From Paroedura picta (taxonomy: Eukaryota; Chordata; Lepidosauria; Squamata; Gekkonidae), in contig NC_135381.1 in assembly GCF_049243985.1 (NCBI RefSeq), positions 20,881,345 through 20,945,344 on the forward strand: a stretch of DNA of 64,000 nucleotides. Direction: 5' to 3'. This document shows, in pieces, positions 1 to 47,412 of this stretch (positions are counted from its first letter, which is position 1; every line of letters starts with the position of its first letter). The notes beneath the pieces are model-generated. The model saw only the letters and a list, made by a program, of their open reading frames with translations, was not told the origin of the DNA and did no database searches. The position numbers and the translations under genes are program-made.

Positions 1-99
1 GATGGACTGCTCTTGTTACAATTAACTATCTGTTCTTTAGGAAAGTACATGAACCTTTCTTTGAGCAATGTCTAATGCTGTATTTACATTCATTTTTAG

Positions 100-9005
<8,906 letters not shown>

Positions 9006-11200
9006 GAAACTTTGTCACTGATTGCTGTTCTACATGGACCCAATATAGCCCACCAAAACCTACTATAAGCTTGGCAATGCTTTGCTCATGAGCTCCTTGT
9101 GCCTTTTTGGATCATTGCAACATATTTAATGATCGGGGATTTGAAAGGACTTACCTCCACTCTTTTGTGACGGGTATACCTGCTTTTTTGTATTTCCAGG
9201 ACATTCTTTTTGTAAAGAGCAACTTTTACTATTGCAGTTTTCACCTGTTTAAAGCAATTTTTAAAAAGGTGAGGCGCAGTTTTTGCTTCTAGATCTAACC
9301 AGGGGCTACCAGTTGCCAATCTCAATGTGCAAAATCTTGGGTGTACCTGTTGCTCCCGATATCAGCAGGCTGCATACCTTTTACTTGAGTTCATAGGAAA
9401 TACACATGCAGCAACATTTTGTTACTCTCCAAAGAAGGGGATTTACCAGTCTTACTATTACTATTATTTTTTATAAGCATAAGTTATAACTTTTTCTGAG
9501 TCATTAAAATTAGATTTTAAAAAATAGCTTTTCACAAGAATATACATGAGAGCACCTTAGACTGTAGGACGTTGCTCTAGCACCTGCTTGGACACAGTAG
9601 TCTGTCTTTAGGCCCCTGTAAATGTAATCAACTTGCGACAATATCAACTATTTGAAACCTGGTACAGTATTTTAGGCAGCTCTTTGATCACATTTGAGAG
9701 CAATATGTCAATAGCTTTGCAAGTTCACATGTATTGACTGGTATACCTTAGTGTACAGTTTGTATGTAGTATCTTTTAGGGCAGGATCTCAAGTCATCAT
9801 TCATCATGGTAGGAAATTTCAAAGCAATACAGTTGAAGGGCAGGAGGGCCTCTGGCAATAATGGGTGAAAACAAAAATCTGGTTTAATTGAATTATTCTT
9901 TCCTTTTTGAGTATTTTTTTTAAGCAGTTCATTCTGTCAGGGACCTGGGAGGATGCCATGGCATGTGGAATGTACCTCACAAGTAGGTATAAAATGTGTA
10001 ACACCAACATTTTGTGTGGCGGTGTTTTCCCTGTAAAATATTTATAACATTTACATTCTTAAAGTACGTTACATGCAGTACATCCACCATGATATGTTTA
10101 ATTTCCTCAAAGTGTATTTTAAATATGTATTTACCAGTTAATATGCAAGTAACTGAGTTATAGATATTCTTTCACAAGAAGATAGTACTGTGCAGTACAG
10201 AGTGATTTTTTTTAAAGGTAGATAAAATTATAAACTTGCTTTCAGTTATATATTTATGGTACTGTTTAGATGGGTAATACCCTTTTCTTTCTTTATTTCC
10301 CCTTCCTTTCGACCCAGTATGTATATTATGCTGAAGTTTGAAGTGGGGTTGTATTTCAGTCCTTAACTGTGGAACTGTTGGTGTAAATTTATTTTTGATA
10401 AAAAGGCTGGATGTGTTTAATTTTATGGTTTAGATCTGCACATTTTTTGTTTTTGCACAAATGTTGTTTTAAAGGATTTGAAAAATATCTGCCAAATATT
10501 GAAAAGAGTTAATGATGTGCAAGCAAATGATGATTTTTTAAGTTAAAAGTTGCCATTGCATCCTTTAAAAAAAAAGATATAAAGACACTGGTAAGAGGTG
10601 GAGGTTAGAAATGCCAAGGGCAATTACTTTCAATGGTGCCTACACTGTAAAAATAATAAAAAATTACTTTTAATTCCTTTGTTTTAATTTTAAAGAAATG
10701 TTTGTTAAAAAAGAAATCTTTCATCTACTATATAACTGAAACACAATTAGAATTTATATCTGAGGGGGAAAAGTCTGGACATAGTTTTTGAAAAAAAAAT
10801 GATAATGTTATGGATTAAATAAAAATATTTTTATAAATGTAAAAGCAGTAAAAGTTGTAAATACAGTTGATCTGAAGCTTTACAGATAACACCATCACCG
10901 AAGCAAAATTATAGTGCTCTTCTTTATAGCTGTTAGTCCTGTAAATCTATTTATAGATGAAGCTTCTTTCAATGTGTTTTTTTTTGGGGGGGGCAGGGGG
11001 CAGGGCAGCAGAGGTTGAATGGTTTAAAAAAATAAATATTTAAGTTCTGTAAACATTTGTGGTGCTAATTGTCTGATACCATGCTTTAAAAATCTTGTTG
11101 TGGTTGCAATTTCACATTATTAGAATTCTATTTCAAGTTGTTTTCAGCTTCCAGTAACTGCATTGGGGACCAGTTAGAAATAAATGATATCAAATGGCAA
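9006..11200 (+). other. STK26: STK26 3' UTR with several poly(A) signals
   Basis: AT-rich sequence after the STK26 stop with no recognised interspersed repeat and no credible ORF. AATAAA hexamers on + occur at 10655-10660, 10818-10823, 11031-11036 and 11179-11184, so the transcript probably ends between 10.68 and 11.2 kb, and alternative ends are possible. The exact end is inferred from the hexamers only. Confidence 0.6.
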
Positions 11201-11504
11201 ACTGCACTAGGTTTCAATGTTACTTTTCAGAAATGGTGATGTTATGTGCTCAACCACATCCTCTCTGAAGTCTCTTGCCAGAACAGAAATGTACCTTTTT
11301 GCTCCTTACATTCAAGAATGTTGTCTCAGATACATTTAACATTTTCACAGATATTTATGGTCCGTAATCATGGCTAAAGGTAACCTCATTTGAAAAAAAT
11401 GTTGCATGCACGTATCACTTCCTTTTATGACCATTTCCTGGAGGAGAGGAGGGAATGCTAAGGAACTGGACCCCAATCTGGAGCCCATAAAGAAACTCAC
11501 CCTC

Positions 11505-11510
11505 TTTATT
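11505..11510 (-). terminator. FRMD7: FRMD7 poly(A) signal
   Basis: AATAAA on the minus strand, about 310 bases past the FRMD7 stop. It would give a short 3' UTR from 11821 down to about 11485. It faces the last STK26 signal at 11179-11184 about 320 bases away, so the two genes are convergent and nearly abut. Confidence 0.6.
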
Positions 11511-11821
11511 TAATTTTTTTTCATTACATGTTTTGTCACAAAAATCAATGAGTTTATGTTAGTGGATTTGCTTGTTACCCAAATAGTACATTCAAGCACT
11601 CCCATGGAATTGACTTTGTTGCCTGCACATAATCTTTCCCCTTTCCCCTCCATTCGAAAACATTATTGATGTATACGTTTCCGATCTTGCTGCACAGACC
11701 CCTTTTATTGAATTTCTGGACAACAATTGTACCTGCAAAACCTGTTATACCAAGAAAGGCGCCTCCTTTTTGTTCAGTACCATTGACAAGATCAACTTAG
11801 CTTAACCCATTTCGGTTACTT

Positions 11822-39047
<27,226 letters not shown>

Positions 39048-39904
39048 CCTTGAGTGCGCAGCTGAGCAACCGGCGGGAGCTAGATGCTCTAAGATGTGAG
39101 CAGCGCAGGAGGAGACAAGAGCTTCTCTTGTGATTCATACAGAATTCTGTGAATCTGCTGGGTGATACCAGCTGAAATTGGAAGCACAGCCTTTGCAGCA
39201 GAACGCAGGTGAAAACAGGCCAGAGATGCTAGAGAGAAGAAACAGTGCAAAAAGTGACCATAAAGATTTCAGTTCTGATTTGTTTCTAAAACCTTACAGG
39301 TTGCACAAATTTGGGCCACTTTGTATTGAAATATACGTAGCTGTGAATTTGTCTCTGACTAAAGCCAGCATTGATTGCTTTGTGTCTAATGGAAGATGGA
39401 AATAGGAACGATTGAACTAAAAGACTCTCATTTCTATGGGCTAGAATTAATTTTAGCAGGTAGAGTCTGTAGCTATCTAAGGAGCTACTCTTTGTTATTG
39501 TTGTCACAAACATGAGGACGTGAGACTTTCTTTTTTGAGCAAGAAAAGAATTAAAATATGATCCGGCCAATTGGGACCATGGGAAGCAAATGAAAGAGGC
39601 TTGTGGGAGCAATGTGTGTTTCAGAAATGGCTGTGGGAGATTGCATGGGGGTGGGGGGGGGAAAGACTGGTTATTTAGTAGAGACATTATTTGCAAACAG
39701 GGACATCTGGAGCTGCTTTCCTAATGCCACTTTTGCCCACTGCATGGATACCTGGTTGAATAACCCAACCATTTCTTTGCACTCCCAGGGGCATGGGAAT
39801 GATTTCCCTCCTTTACACCATTCCCACTGATGCATGTCTGTAGTGCCGGCCAGACACTTATGAGAGGCAGCGGTGGTCTGCCCTGGCCTTCCTCTGCAGA
39901 GCCT

Positions 39905-39965
39905 GACTTCCACATACAGACCCAGCTTAGCTTCCAAGATCAGATAAGATCAGGCTTCACACTGC
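39905..39965 (-). repeat. 5S rRNA-derived fragment
   Basis: The minus strand reads CTGATCTTATCTGATCTTGG AAGCTAAGC, close to the 5S rRNA block GATCTCGTCTGATCTCGG. Only about 60 bases remain. Confidence 0.6.
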
Positions 39966-40045
39966 TGCCTAGCCTCCCTTCTCACTGATTCCCCTGATAC
40001 TGAATAGAGTGAATGGTTACAATCTCTTCTTAAGAATGTTCATTA

Positions 40046-40369
40046 AAATGGCCCCTTATGCACAGGCCATAATGTCTACGTTGGTGGCGGCAGCGCTTTG
40101 GGATAAATCACTGATAACGCTTGCTGCTGCCGCCGCCAGCACCAGCGCCTCCCGGCCCAGGGATATGGAAGGCCTGCGTTAAGCAAACGCGGGATCTTCC
40201 GTAGCTTCCTGGGTAAGCTGGGGCTGCGGCGGGCCGGCGCTGTGAATAATTACCAGCGTCAGGCCTGTTGGCCCACCCAGCCCCACCCCGCCCCGGAGCT
40301 AGCAAGGGCAACCTCCTGTCCCCACCTGGGCATGTGGAGGGGGCCTGGGCATCTAGCATGTGCAGAATG
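40046..40369. mobile_element. GC-rich element, relative of 23092
   Basis: Starts CCCCTTATGCAC and ends GTGCAGAATGGG, an inverted pair with mismatches. Inside is GCGTTAAGCAAACGCGGGAT, comparable to GCATTAAGGAAACGCGGATT in the 23092 element. Strongly CpG-rich against an AT-rich background. Confidence 0.5.
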
Positions 40370-40705
40370 GGTCCTGGTTTGGAAGCACTTCTCCACCAGG
40401 GTCTCTTCACCCGGTGAACCCAAAAGCTGTTTGATGAAGACGATGAGAATAGATAGAACATGCAGTGGAGGAGATTCTTTATTACTTAGCTACCTCACTT
40501 GAAGTTGAAAGCAGGATATTACCTGGGGGAGGGTTAGCCATTACGTCTAGTGGCCTTACTCCTCCCCTGTTGCAAAAAGGGTGTCCTCACAAAAGGCATC
40601 TGGCCGGACAGAGCTGCATACAACTGGAAGAAGACAGCACCTAACCTAGCAAAGTCCCAGGCAACATGGGAAGTTGATGCCCTGCCAAACCCTGTCCTCG
40701 CCATG

Positions 40706-40884
40706 ACCGTTTATGCACTGGAGGTTTCATGCCGGGCTGCAGGTTGGAGTTTAAGTCGTGGCAGGTTGCCCCATCTCTTCTTGCACTCACACGGGGGAGC
40801 ATTTGGTCCGGTGCACCTCATCTGCCCCTGATCTGTGCTTCTGCATGGGAGGTGGGGAAATGAAGTTCCCAGTGCATAAACGGT
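40706..40884. mobile_element. 179-bp MITE with perfect inverted ends and a 5-bp flank duplication
   Basis: Left end ACCGTTTATGCACTGG and right end CCAGTGCATAAACGGT are perfect inverted repeats. CCATG flanks both sides (40701-40705 and 40885-40889). No coding capacity. Superfamily not assigned; a 5-bp duplication does not fit hAT (8) or Tc1/mariner (TA). Confidence 0.75.
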
Positions 40885-43504
40885 CCATGAGCCTTGTAGG
40901 CCCATCTGCATGGCAGGGCAAGCCAGCTCTTTCTCCCTTCTTTGTTCTTTAGAGAGGTGAGGCTGTGATGGGGCAGGGCCAAAGCTGGCATGGGCCAAGG
41001 GCAGGGCCATTTTTTCCTCCCAGTCCAGCACTCTTATCTATTTGTTCCTGTAAATCAACTCGGTTTGCTGCCATTATTGGCAAGTTTACAAGTGATCAGG
41101 GCAAACTGGGCCATATGCTCACCTCATTTCTTGTTTTCTAAAATAATCTACTCAGAAATTACCCTATTGAAAGCCAAATTTGTACACAATATATGTCCAT
41201 GCATCATTTAAAACAAAAAACAGGGTTTCAAATAAAACAAAGATATTTTTTCTCTAACAATATGCACACAAGTGCACTTCCGGTGTCTCTCTCTTGGTCA
41301 CACTTCATTGTCATTGGGCTTTACATGAAAAATATTCCAGGTTCTCTCTTTCTAGTATTTCCAGGGAAAGGATCTCACAAGGTTTCTTTGCCTGAGATCA
41401 TAGAGAGCCCTGCAGATGAAAACAAACAGCATTCAGCCAGGCAACACTTTGGATTAATGTTGCCTCCTTACCTTGACCAGGGCCTGCTTTTGAAACTTTA
41501 GAAGCCTTAATTTGTTTTATCTGGCCTTCTGGTCAACAGAACTAAGGTCCAGAGTGTGTATAATATCATTTTATGTATAGGAGCTAACTCTGTAGTGTAT
41601 ATAACAATATTTTAATTCTTGTATTCTTTAATTTATGCTGTTTTTATTTTATGCCCGACCATTGATAAAGGCAGTGATGCTGAAATGCATCTCGTCAGTG
41701 GAGGCATTGGTATGTATGCACTGATTTTATTGAGGCTATGAGATAAGCCCTGGGTTTTTAATTTGAATAAATATTAATACTTAATTTTAAAGTTGTGTTC
41801 TGCCCTAGGCAGTCTTGAATTCATTCCCGATGTTTTGACCTTTTTGGGTCCTTGGCTTTGAATTGGGTCTGGATATTTTCTCCTTTTTGTTTTGTAAAGT
41901 ATGCCCCTTCTTTCCTGAAACAGGGAGATCACCACTATTTAGGAGTGGAGAGTCTTTTCTTTATAGTGGCCCCGATTTTGCCTGCTTTCCATTCTCGCCT
42001 GAAAGTCAGCCTCTCTGCTGGAACATGAAAACTGAGTACAGAAACCCTGATGGTTGGTCACAGCCAGTTCTATTCGCTTTACAAGAGCTCTATCTCCTGG
42101 CCACTTTGAGAAACGAAAATAAGATTCTAATTTCCCTCTTGAGTCTCTCGAAGCCGACCTTGTGCCTCACTGGGAATTGTCCTCGTTCTTGACCTCTTGA
42201 TTATTGTCGAGGGTTTCTGGATTCTATGGCTCTTATGAATGCAATGCAATGTGAGGGAGGAGTCCTGCTGGCAGAGGTGGTGCTTGTGAGATCATGGCTT
42301 CAGGACCCAGGTCAGTTGTGAAAGTTAGTGGCCAATAGCTCACCGATAAAATTGCTGAATCATGAAGCCGTGTTTCGTGGGAAACTAGGCATCCTTGGAA
42401 CCGTGGTAACTATTTAGGGGTGACGGTTCAAAGGGGGGGGGGGCAAAAAGGTTTGTGCTGTGCGCTGATTCCCCAGGATCAGGTCTTCCCTTATCCCCAG
42501 AAGGGCAGTTCTTCCAACCCCAAGACCCTCTGGGTGGCAGTAAAAGGCGGCTAAATAAATGGAAACTCTTCATAACATCGTCCTGTTGTGGAATTTATTT
42601 ATTTACTTCATTGATATCTGATACTCCCACCACCATAATAAAGTGTCTTACATTGTTCCCATCTCCTCTATTCATCCTCACAACTTAAATTAATGTATAA
42701 CAACAACTACAACAACAGTGCTGTGAGGCTGTGTCTGTGTGTATGAGGGACAGATGGACCCAGGATGGACAAAAGGAAGCTTCTACGATAGAGACCTATT
42801 CCGCACGACAGCAGCCACACAGGCTGCCACTAAGACTTTGTGATGGGACTGTTTGCTTCGTTGTTTCCTGTGTCCCCTGGGGCACTGTTTTCAGTGGCAG
42901 ACCCCATCCAACTCATAACAACACAATCCCACCTTAGTGATTTTTTTTTAAGCCCCAGTCAGTTGCAGTGGGGCATAGGGGGCGGGGGGTGGCGATAGGT
43001 TTGCCAGATCCAGGTTGTCATGTGCCCATGTCAGCTTTGTATCTATCTCCTGACTTGAGTTGTACTCCTGCTCAGTGCCCCTCCCTATCCTGTGTCTCTG
43101 GCTTTTCTCTAGCCCTGTGAAGTGTAAAATGTGTGTTTGTTATGTTAACACCTTATTGCTTGTTTCCAGCTAGAAGGTAAACATGCAGTGTTGCTGTCTC
43201 TGTTTTTAGATTGTCTCTGCTTTTCACACTCTCCTGGATCAAATGAGTCATCTGTAGGAACAGGTATTTCCCGTTGAAAATATGGTGATTCGGGGGATAT
43301 GGGCCATAGGGTATAACAGCCTTGGCTTTTCGGAGCCACTTATTCAACAATTATTTTTCCTGTGTATGACTTTCATCTGATGCTTCCTGGTTTTTCTTTC
43401 AATAAATAAAGGCTGCAGTTAAGTTTCCAATGTCTGGGACTGCTGTTTGTTGGTTCTGAAGGGAACTGTGGACTGAATTCTTTGGTTTGTGATGCAAGTT
43501 ATAA

Positions 43505-43682
43505 AAGTCCTGGGGATTGAGGGGTGGAGCCTGGGGAGGATAGGGACCTCAGTGAGGTAGAGTATCCTAAAGTCCACCCTCCAAAGCATCCATTTTCTCC
43601 AGGAGAACTGATCCCTGTCATCTGGAGATGAGCTGAAATTCCAGAGGATCCTCAGTATCACCTGGAGGCTGGCATCCCTATC
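43505..43682. repeat. GGTTGCCAAC-type repeat
   Basis: GGGGTGGAGCCTGGGGAGGA, CCACCCTCCAAAGCATCCAT and the end CCTGGAGGCTGGCATCCCTA are the family's blocks. The start is worn. Confidence 0.6.
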
Positions 43683-44225
43683 CCAGTACTTTCTGCTTTG
43701 CCTCAAAAATGCAATTAGCAGTAGCAACAGGGATCAGATGCCTGGAATCAGCCACAGGCTGATGAAGGCTAACAGTCATGAGAACAAATAGATAAGTTCC
43801 AAGAGGCAATATACTGACTACCCTGGATATGGGACTCCACTTCTATTGAGGTTCAAGCTAGGCAGAATTTTTTTTTAATGCACTGAGTCAGGGTTGCCCT
43901 GACCCCACTCTTATTCCATTCAGTCATCTGGGAGCTGCTGGGAACTGATTTCCCAAGCACCTCAGGGACCTCATTCAGGTCAAGACAGAGACATGGGCAA
44001 AGCTGAGGCTTCAGCCATCTCCTTGTGTTGTGTTCTCAGTGGCTTTGTGGGGTGTTACGTGCTGCACCTGGGGGTGGAGGTGGTGGTGTGTGTGCAGCCT
44101 CACCAGGTCAAATAACACCCTCCATGGCTGTTTTGCTCAGGAAAATGTGCTGAACATTTGCCCCTGTTGCCCTTGAGGTACTTGGGAAATTAGTTCACAG
44201 CAGTCAACCTCTGACTGGGGGGAAT

Positions 44226-44335
44226 CACAGAATCATAGAGTTGGAAGGGGCCATACAGGCCATCTAGTCCAGCCCCCTGCTCAACGCAGGATCAGCCCAA
44301 AGCAGTTGATTTGCTGCTATCAATTTTTCCCTCTA
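44226..44335 (-). repeat. CR1-type LINE 3' end
   Basis: CACAGAATCATAGAGTTGGA and CATCTAGTCCAGCCCCCTGC on + are the inverse CR1 3' terminus with its ATTCTATG-type end. Confidence 0.8.
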
Positions 44336-45229
44336 CAGTTTAAAAGAGGATTTCTGCTTGGCCTTGCTGCAGCCGGTGGCCACACCTAGGCCTTAATCTG
44401 CAGAGGAGGAAGTGGAGATGCTCAGTCTTGGGAGCCTCTCCCTTTGATAAGGTCTGTGAGCCCAACCCACCAGGGCCAAATGAGTGTGGGTGAAACTGAG
44501 GTAAAATGGAAAGCACTCTCAGTGCATTTAGACACTCCCGTTTAGCCATCCTGTATGCATCAGCACGAAAGAGAGATCCCAGCCCAGTCACCAAACAGAC
44601 TTGCATTGTGAAAGGAGATACTGCATGGTTGCACTTTTTGACACAATAAGGCAGGTTTCTCAACCAGGGTTTCATGAAATCCTGGGGTCTTGTGACGGCC
44701 CTAGAAGTGTCTCACAGATTGAGTGGGAGTTAATTAATTTTAAATCTATTTTTGCATTTTAAAAATTGAGTGATATGACCATAGATGTTGTTGACCCGCC
44801 CCCTCAGTGGCCAATGATTGGCCTGGAGCGGTGGGAAGGAAAGGGGCCTCAGCCATACAGATCCTTGCTGGCCAAGGCTTCTTGTATTTGGTAGTGACTG
44901 GAGTCCAGAGAGGTAAGTACATTTTAACTACTGAGGTGGGGTTTACATAATTCCCCACTCTTTTTGAAATATACCTAAGTGCTCAAAAGAAACGGGCTCT
45001 TTTCTGCAGGGGCACCACAGCTCTGAAACTCCCCTTTCCCACCCATCGGCGGCTTAACTGGGTACAGAGTGTTCAGTCAGTACCACAACTGGTTTCTTAT
45101 CATGGATGACCTCAATATCTCATACCCCTTTGCCATTTTATTTTATTTATTTAAATGCATAAACTGCCTGCTACAGCAGACTCGGGGCAGTGAACAGCAT
45201 ATAACTAACAATCCAAAGTACTACAAGGG

Positions 45230-45545
45230 AGATTTGCCAAGATTTCTTTCGAAAATAGACTATGTCCCTGTGAATTAAACACTCCTGACACCATGCAACA
45301 TATCTTACTGGATTGTCCCTTGTTTATTGTCCAGCAAAGACATATTATACCTTTTATACCGAAATAGAGAAACCATTCAAAAGACCTGCTCTGCCAATTT
45401 TTATTGAGTGATAAGGATGCCAATGTCACCTTTATTATGGCTGAATTTCTGTCTTCAGTTTTTAAACTTAAACTGACTGATGTAACCTGACTATCTCTGT
45501 TCATTTTGCTAATCTGCTTTATGCCAATAAAGGTATTGTGTATTA
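45230..45545 (+). mobile_element. LINE 3' end, same family as 2770
   Basis: RLCPCELNTPDTMQHILLDC is the same Cys-rich block as at 2770 and 30145, followed by a diverged 3' UTR and TTATGCCAATAAAGGT. Confidence 0.65.
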
Positions 45546-46382
45546 TTAATAACTAACAATACATTAAAATCACAGTATAAAGCAATTCTAAAATCATTTT
45601 TAAAATTCTGCCCATGGGTGTAAAACCAGAACTCAGGGTAGGGGTGTAATACAGGAGAGAGGTTGATACTTTGGTATTTTACTGGCCTCACCTGTAGGCT
45701 TGATGGAAGACTTCTGTTTTGTAGGCCCTGTGAACTTTGACAGGGCTCTATTTTCTGGGGGCCCAAAAAAGCCCTGGCTCTGCTTTAGAGCAGCTGAATT
45801 TCTCTGGGGCTGGGGACTAGCCTGTTTGCATTGGCTGAGCACAAGGCTCTTTGGGGGGTCATATTCAGAGGTGGACTTGTAATCCTCTTAGCTATCCTAA
45901 TCCTCTTATTTAACATTTCAATATCTTTAGTCAGGTTTTATAGTTATTATGTATTGCTGCTTCTGCTGCTTTTTGATTTGAGGTTTTAGAGTGCCATGTG
46001 AGTATGCTTTTTACGACATCTTCCTGATTAGAACTGCAATGTTAATGGAAGCTTGTGAGCCATCTCAGGAACATAGCATCGAGTAGGGGTATATACATAT
46101 TTGAAATATTTTGTTGCCTTTTGTTATTTGCAACAGGGTGGTATGTACAGCACCACTGCGTCATCCTTAGCCCCTGGAAATTCTACTCAGCTAGCCCTCT
46201 AAAGTCTGAAATTTCAGCAAACACCATCTAAAGAGTTTCTGTCATATCTTTGGTGCCAACTTCAAATAACATATATTGTACTTTTATATGCTATTAAAGG
46301 CTTGTTGTTGTAACATAGAAGGCTCCTCATGGCTAACTTGTGTACCTGCCATGGAATAGCTTGTCTGAGTTTCAGAACTTCA

Positions 46383-46663
46383 CCAGCTTGGTGTAGTGGT
46401 TAGGAGGAGTGCAGACTTCTGATCTGGCAAATCGGGTTCGATTCTGCACTCTCCCACATGCAGCCAGCTGGGTGACTTTGGGCTTGCCACAGCACTGATA
46501 AAGCTGTTCTGACCGAGCAGTAATATCAGCACTCTCTCAGCCTCACCCACCTCACAGGGTGTTCTGTTGTGGGGAGAGGAAAGGGAAGGCAACTGGAAGC
46601 CCCTTTGAGACTCCTTCGGGTAGAGAAAAGCGGCATATAAGAACCAACTCTTCTTCTTCTTGT
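46383..46663 (+). repeat. tRNA-derived squamate SINE, near full length
   Basis: A-box-like TTGGTGTAGTGGTTAGGAG, B-box GGGTTCGATTCTGC, body CACATGCAGCCAGCTGGGTG, and end AAAGCGGCATATAAGAACCA followed by CTTCTTCTTCTT. Best preserved of this family here. Confidence 0.88.
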
Positions 46664-47093
46664 TTTGAAAACAGCAAGCTGCAAGTGGTCCTAGGGACCT
46701 TCTGGACTCCCTAGTACTAAGGGCTTAAAGGGCTTGTGTGAATATCTGCTGCAGAGATTGCCTGCAGCACTGGCATCTTGGTTCTTGACTGAATGTTATT
46801 TGCCATGTGGAAACATGATTTATTTGGGAATTGGGAATGTAATGTTTACTTGGCAAGTGTTTTCTGTCTGGAACAATGACTTTGTTCTGTTGTTGAAATA
46901 TAAGTTATTTCAGCTTTAACAGATTCTTACTGTTTCTGCCTTCCTTACTTTAGTGCCATTACTGGCAATGAATTGGTATACGTGACAGCCTTTCAGTGCC
47001 TGTTTGTGTACTTAAACTTTGTACACCATCTTGAAACACCTATGGCCATGAGAAAATATAGAAATTATTTTAAATAAGACTATGAACAATTTA

Positions 47094-47412
47094 TGAGCCT
47101 ATTCTGGCACAGAGTGGTAAGGCAGCAGACATGCAGTCTGAAAGCTCTGCACATGAAGCTGGGAGTGCAATCTGAAAGCTCTGCCCATGAAGCTGGGAGT
47201 TCGATCCCAGCAGCCGGCTCAAGGTTGACTCAGCCTTCCATCCTTCCGAGGTCAGTAAAATGAGTACCCAGCTTGCTGGGGGGTAAAAGGTAATTATTGG
47301 GGAAGGCACTGGCAAGCCACCCCGTATTGAGTCTGCCATGAAAACGCTAGAGGGTGTCACCCCAAGGGTCAGACATGACCCGGTGCTTGCACAGGGGATA
47401 CCTTTACCTTTT
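47094..47412 (+). repeat. Sauria-type SINE with an internal tandem duplication
   Basis: Perfect 13-base duplication TATGAACAATTTA at 47081-47093 and 47413-47425. In the head, the segment TCTGAAAGCTCTGC plus CATGAAGCTGGGAGT is present twice in a row. Confidence 0.93.

Noticed and set aside
44645-44860. Possible third hAT element (TTTCTCAACCAGGGTTTCA)
   Set aside because: The left end resembles a known hAT-type start but no matching right end or duplication was found, so it is not listed as a feature.
46383-46460. Possible tRNA gene
   Set aside because: A and B boxes are present but there is no cloverleaf; it is the head of a SINE.
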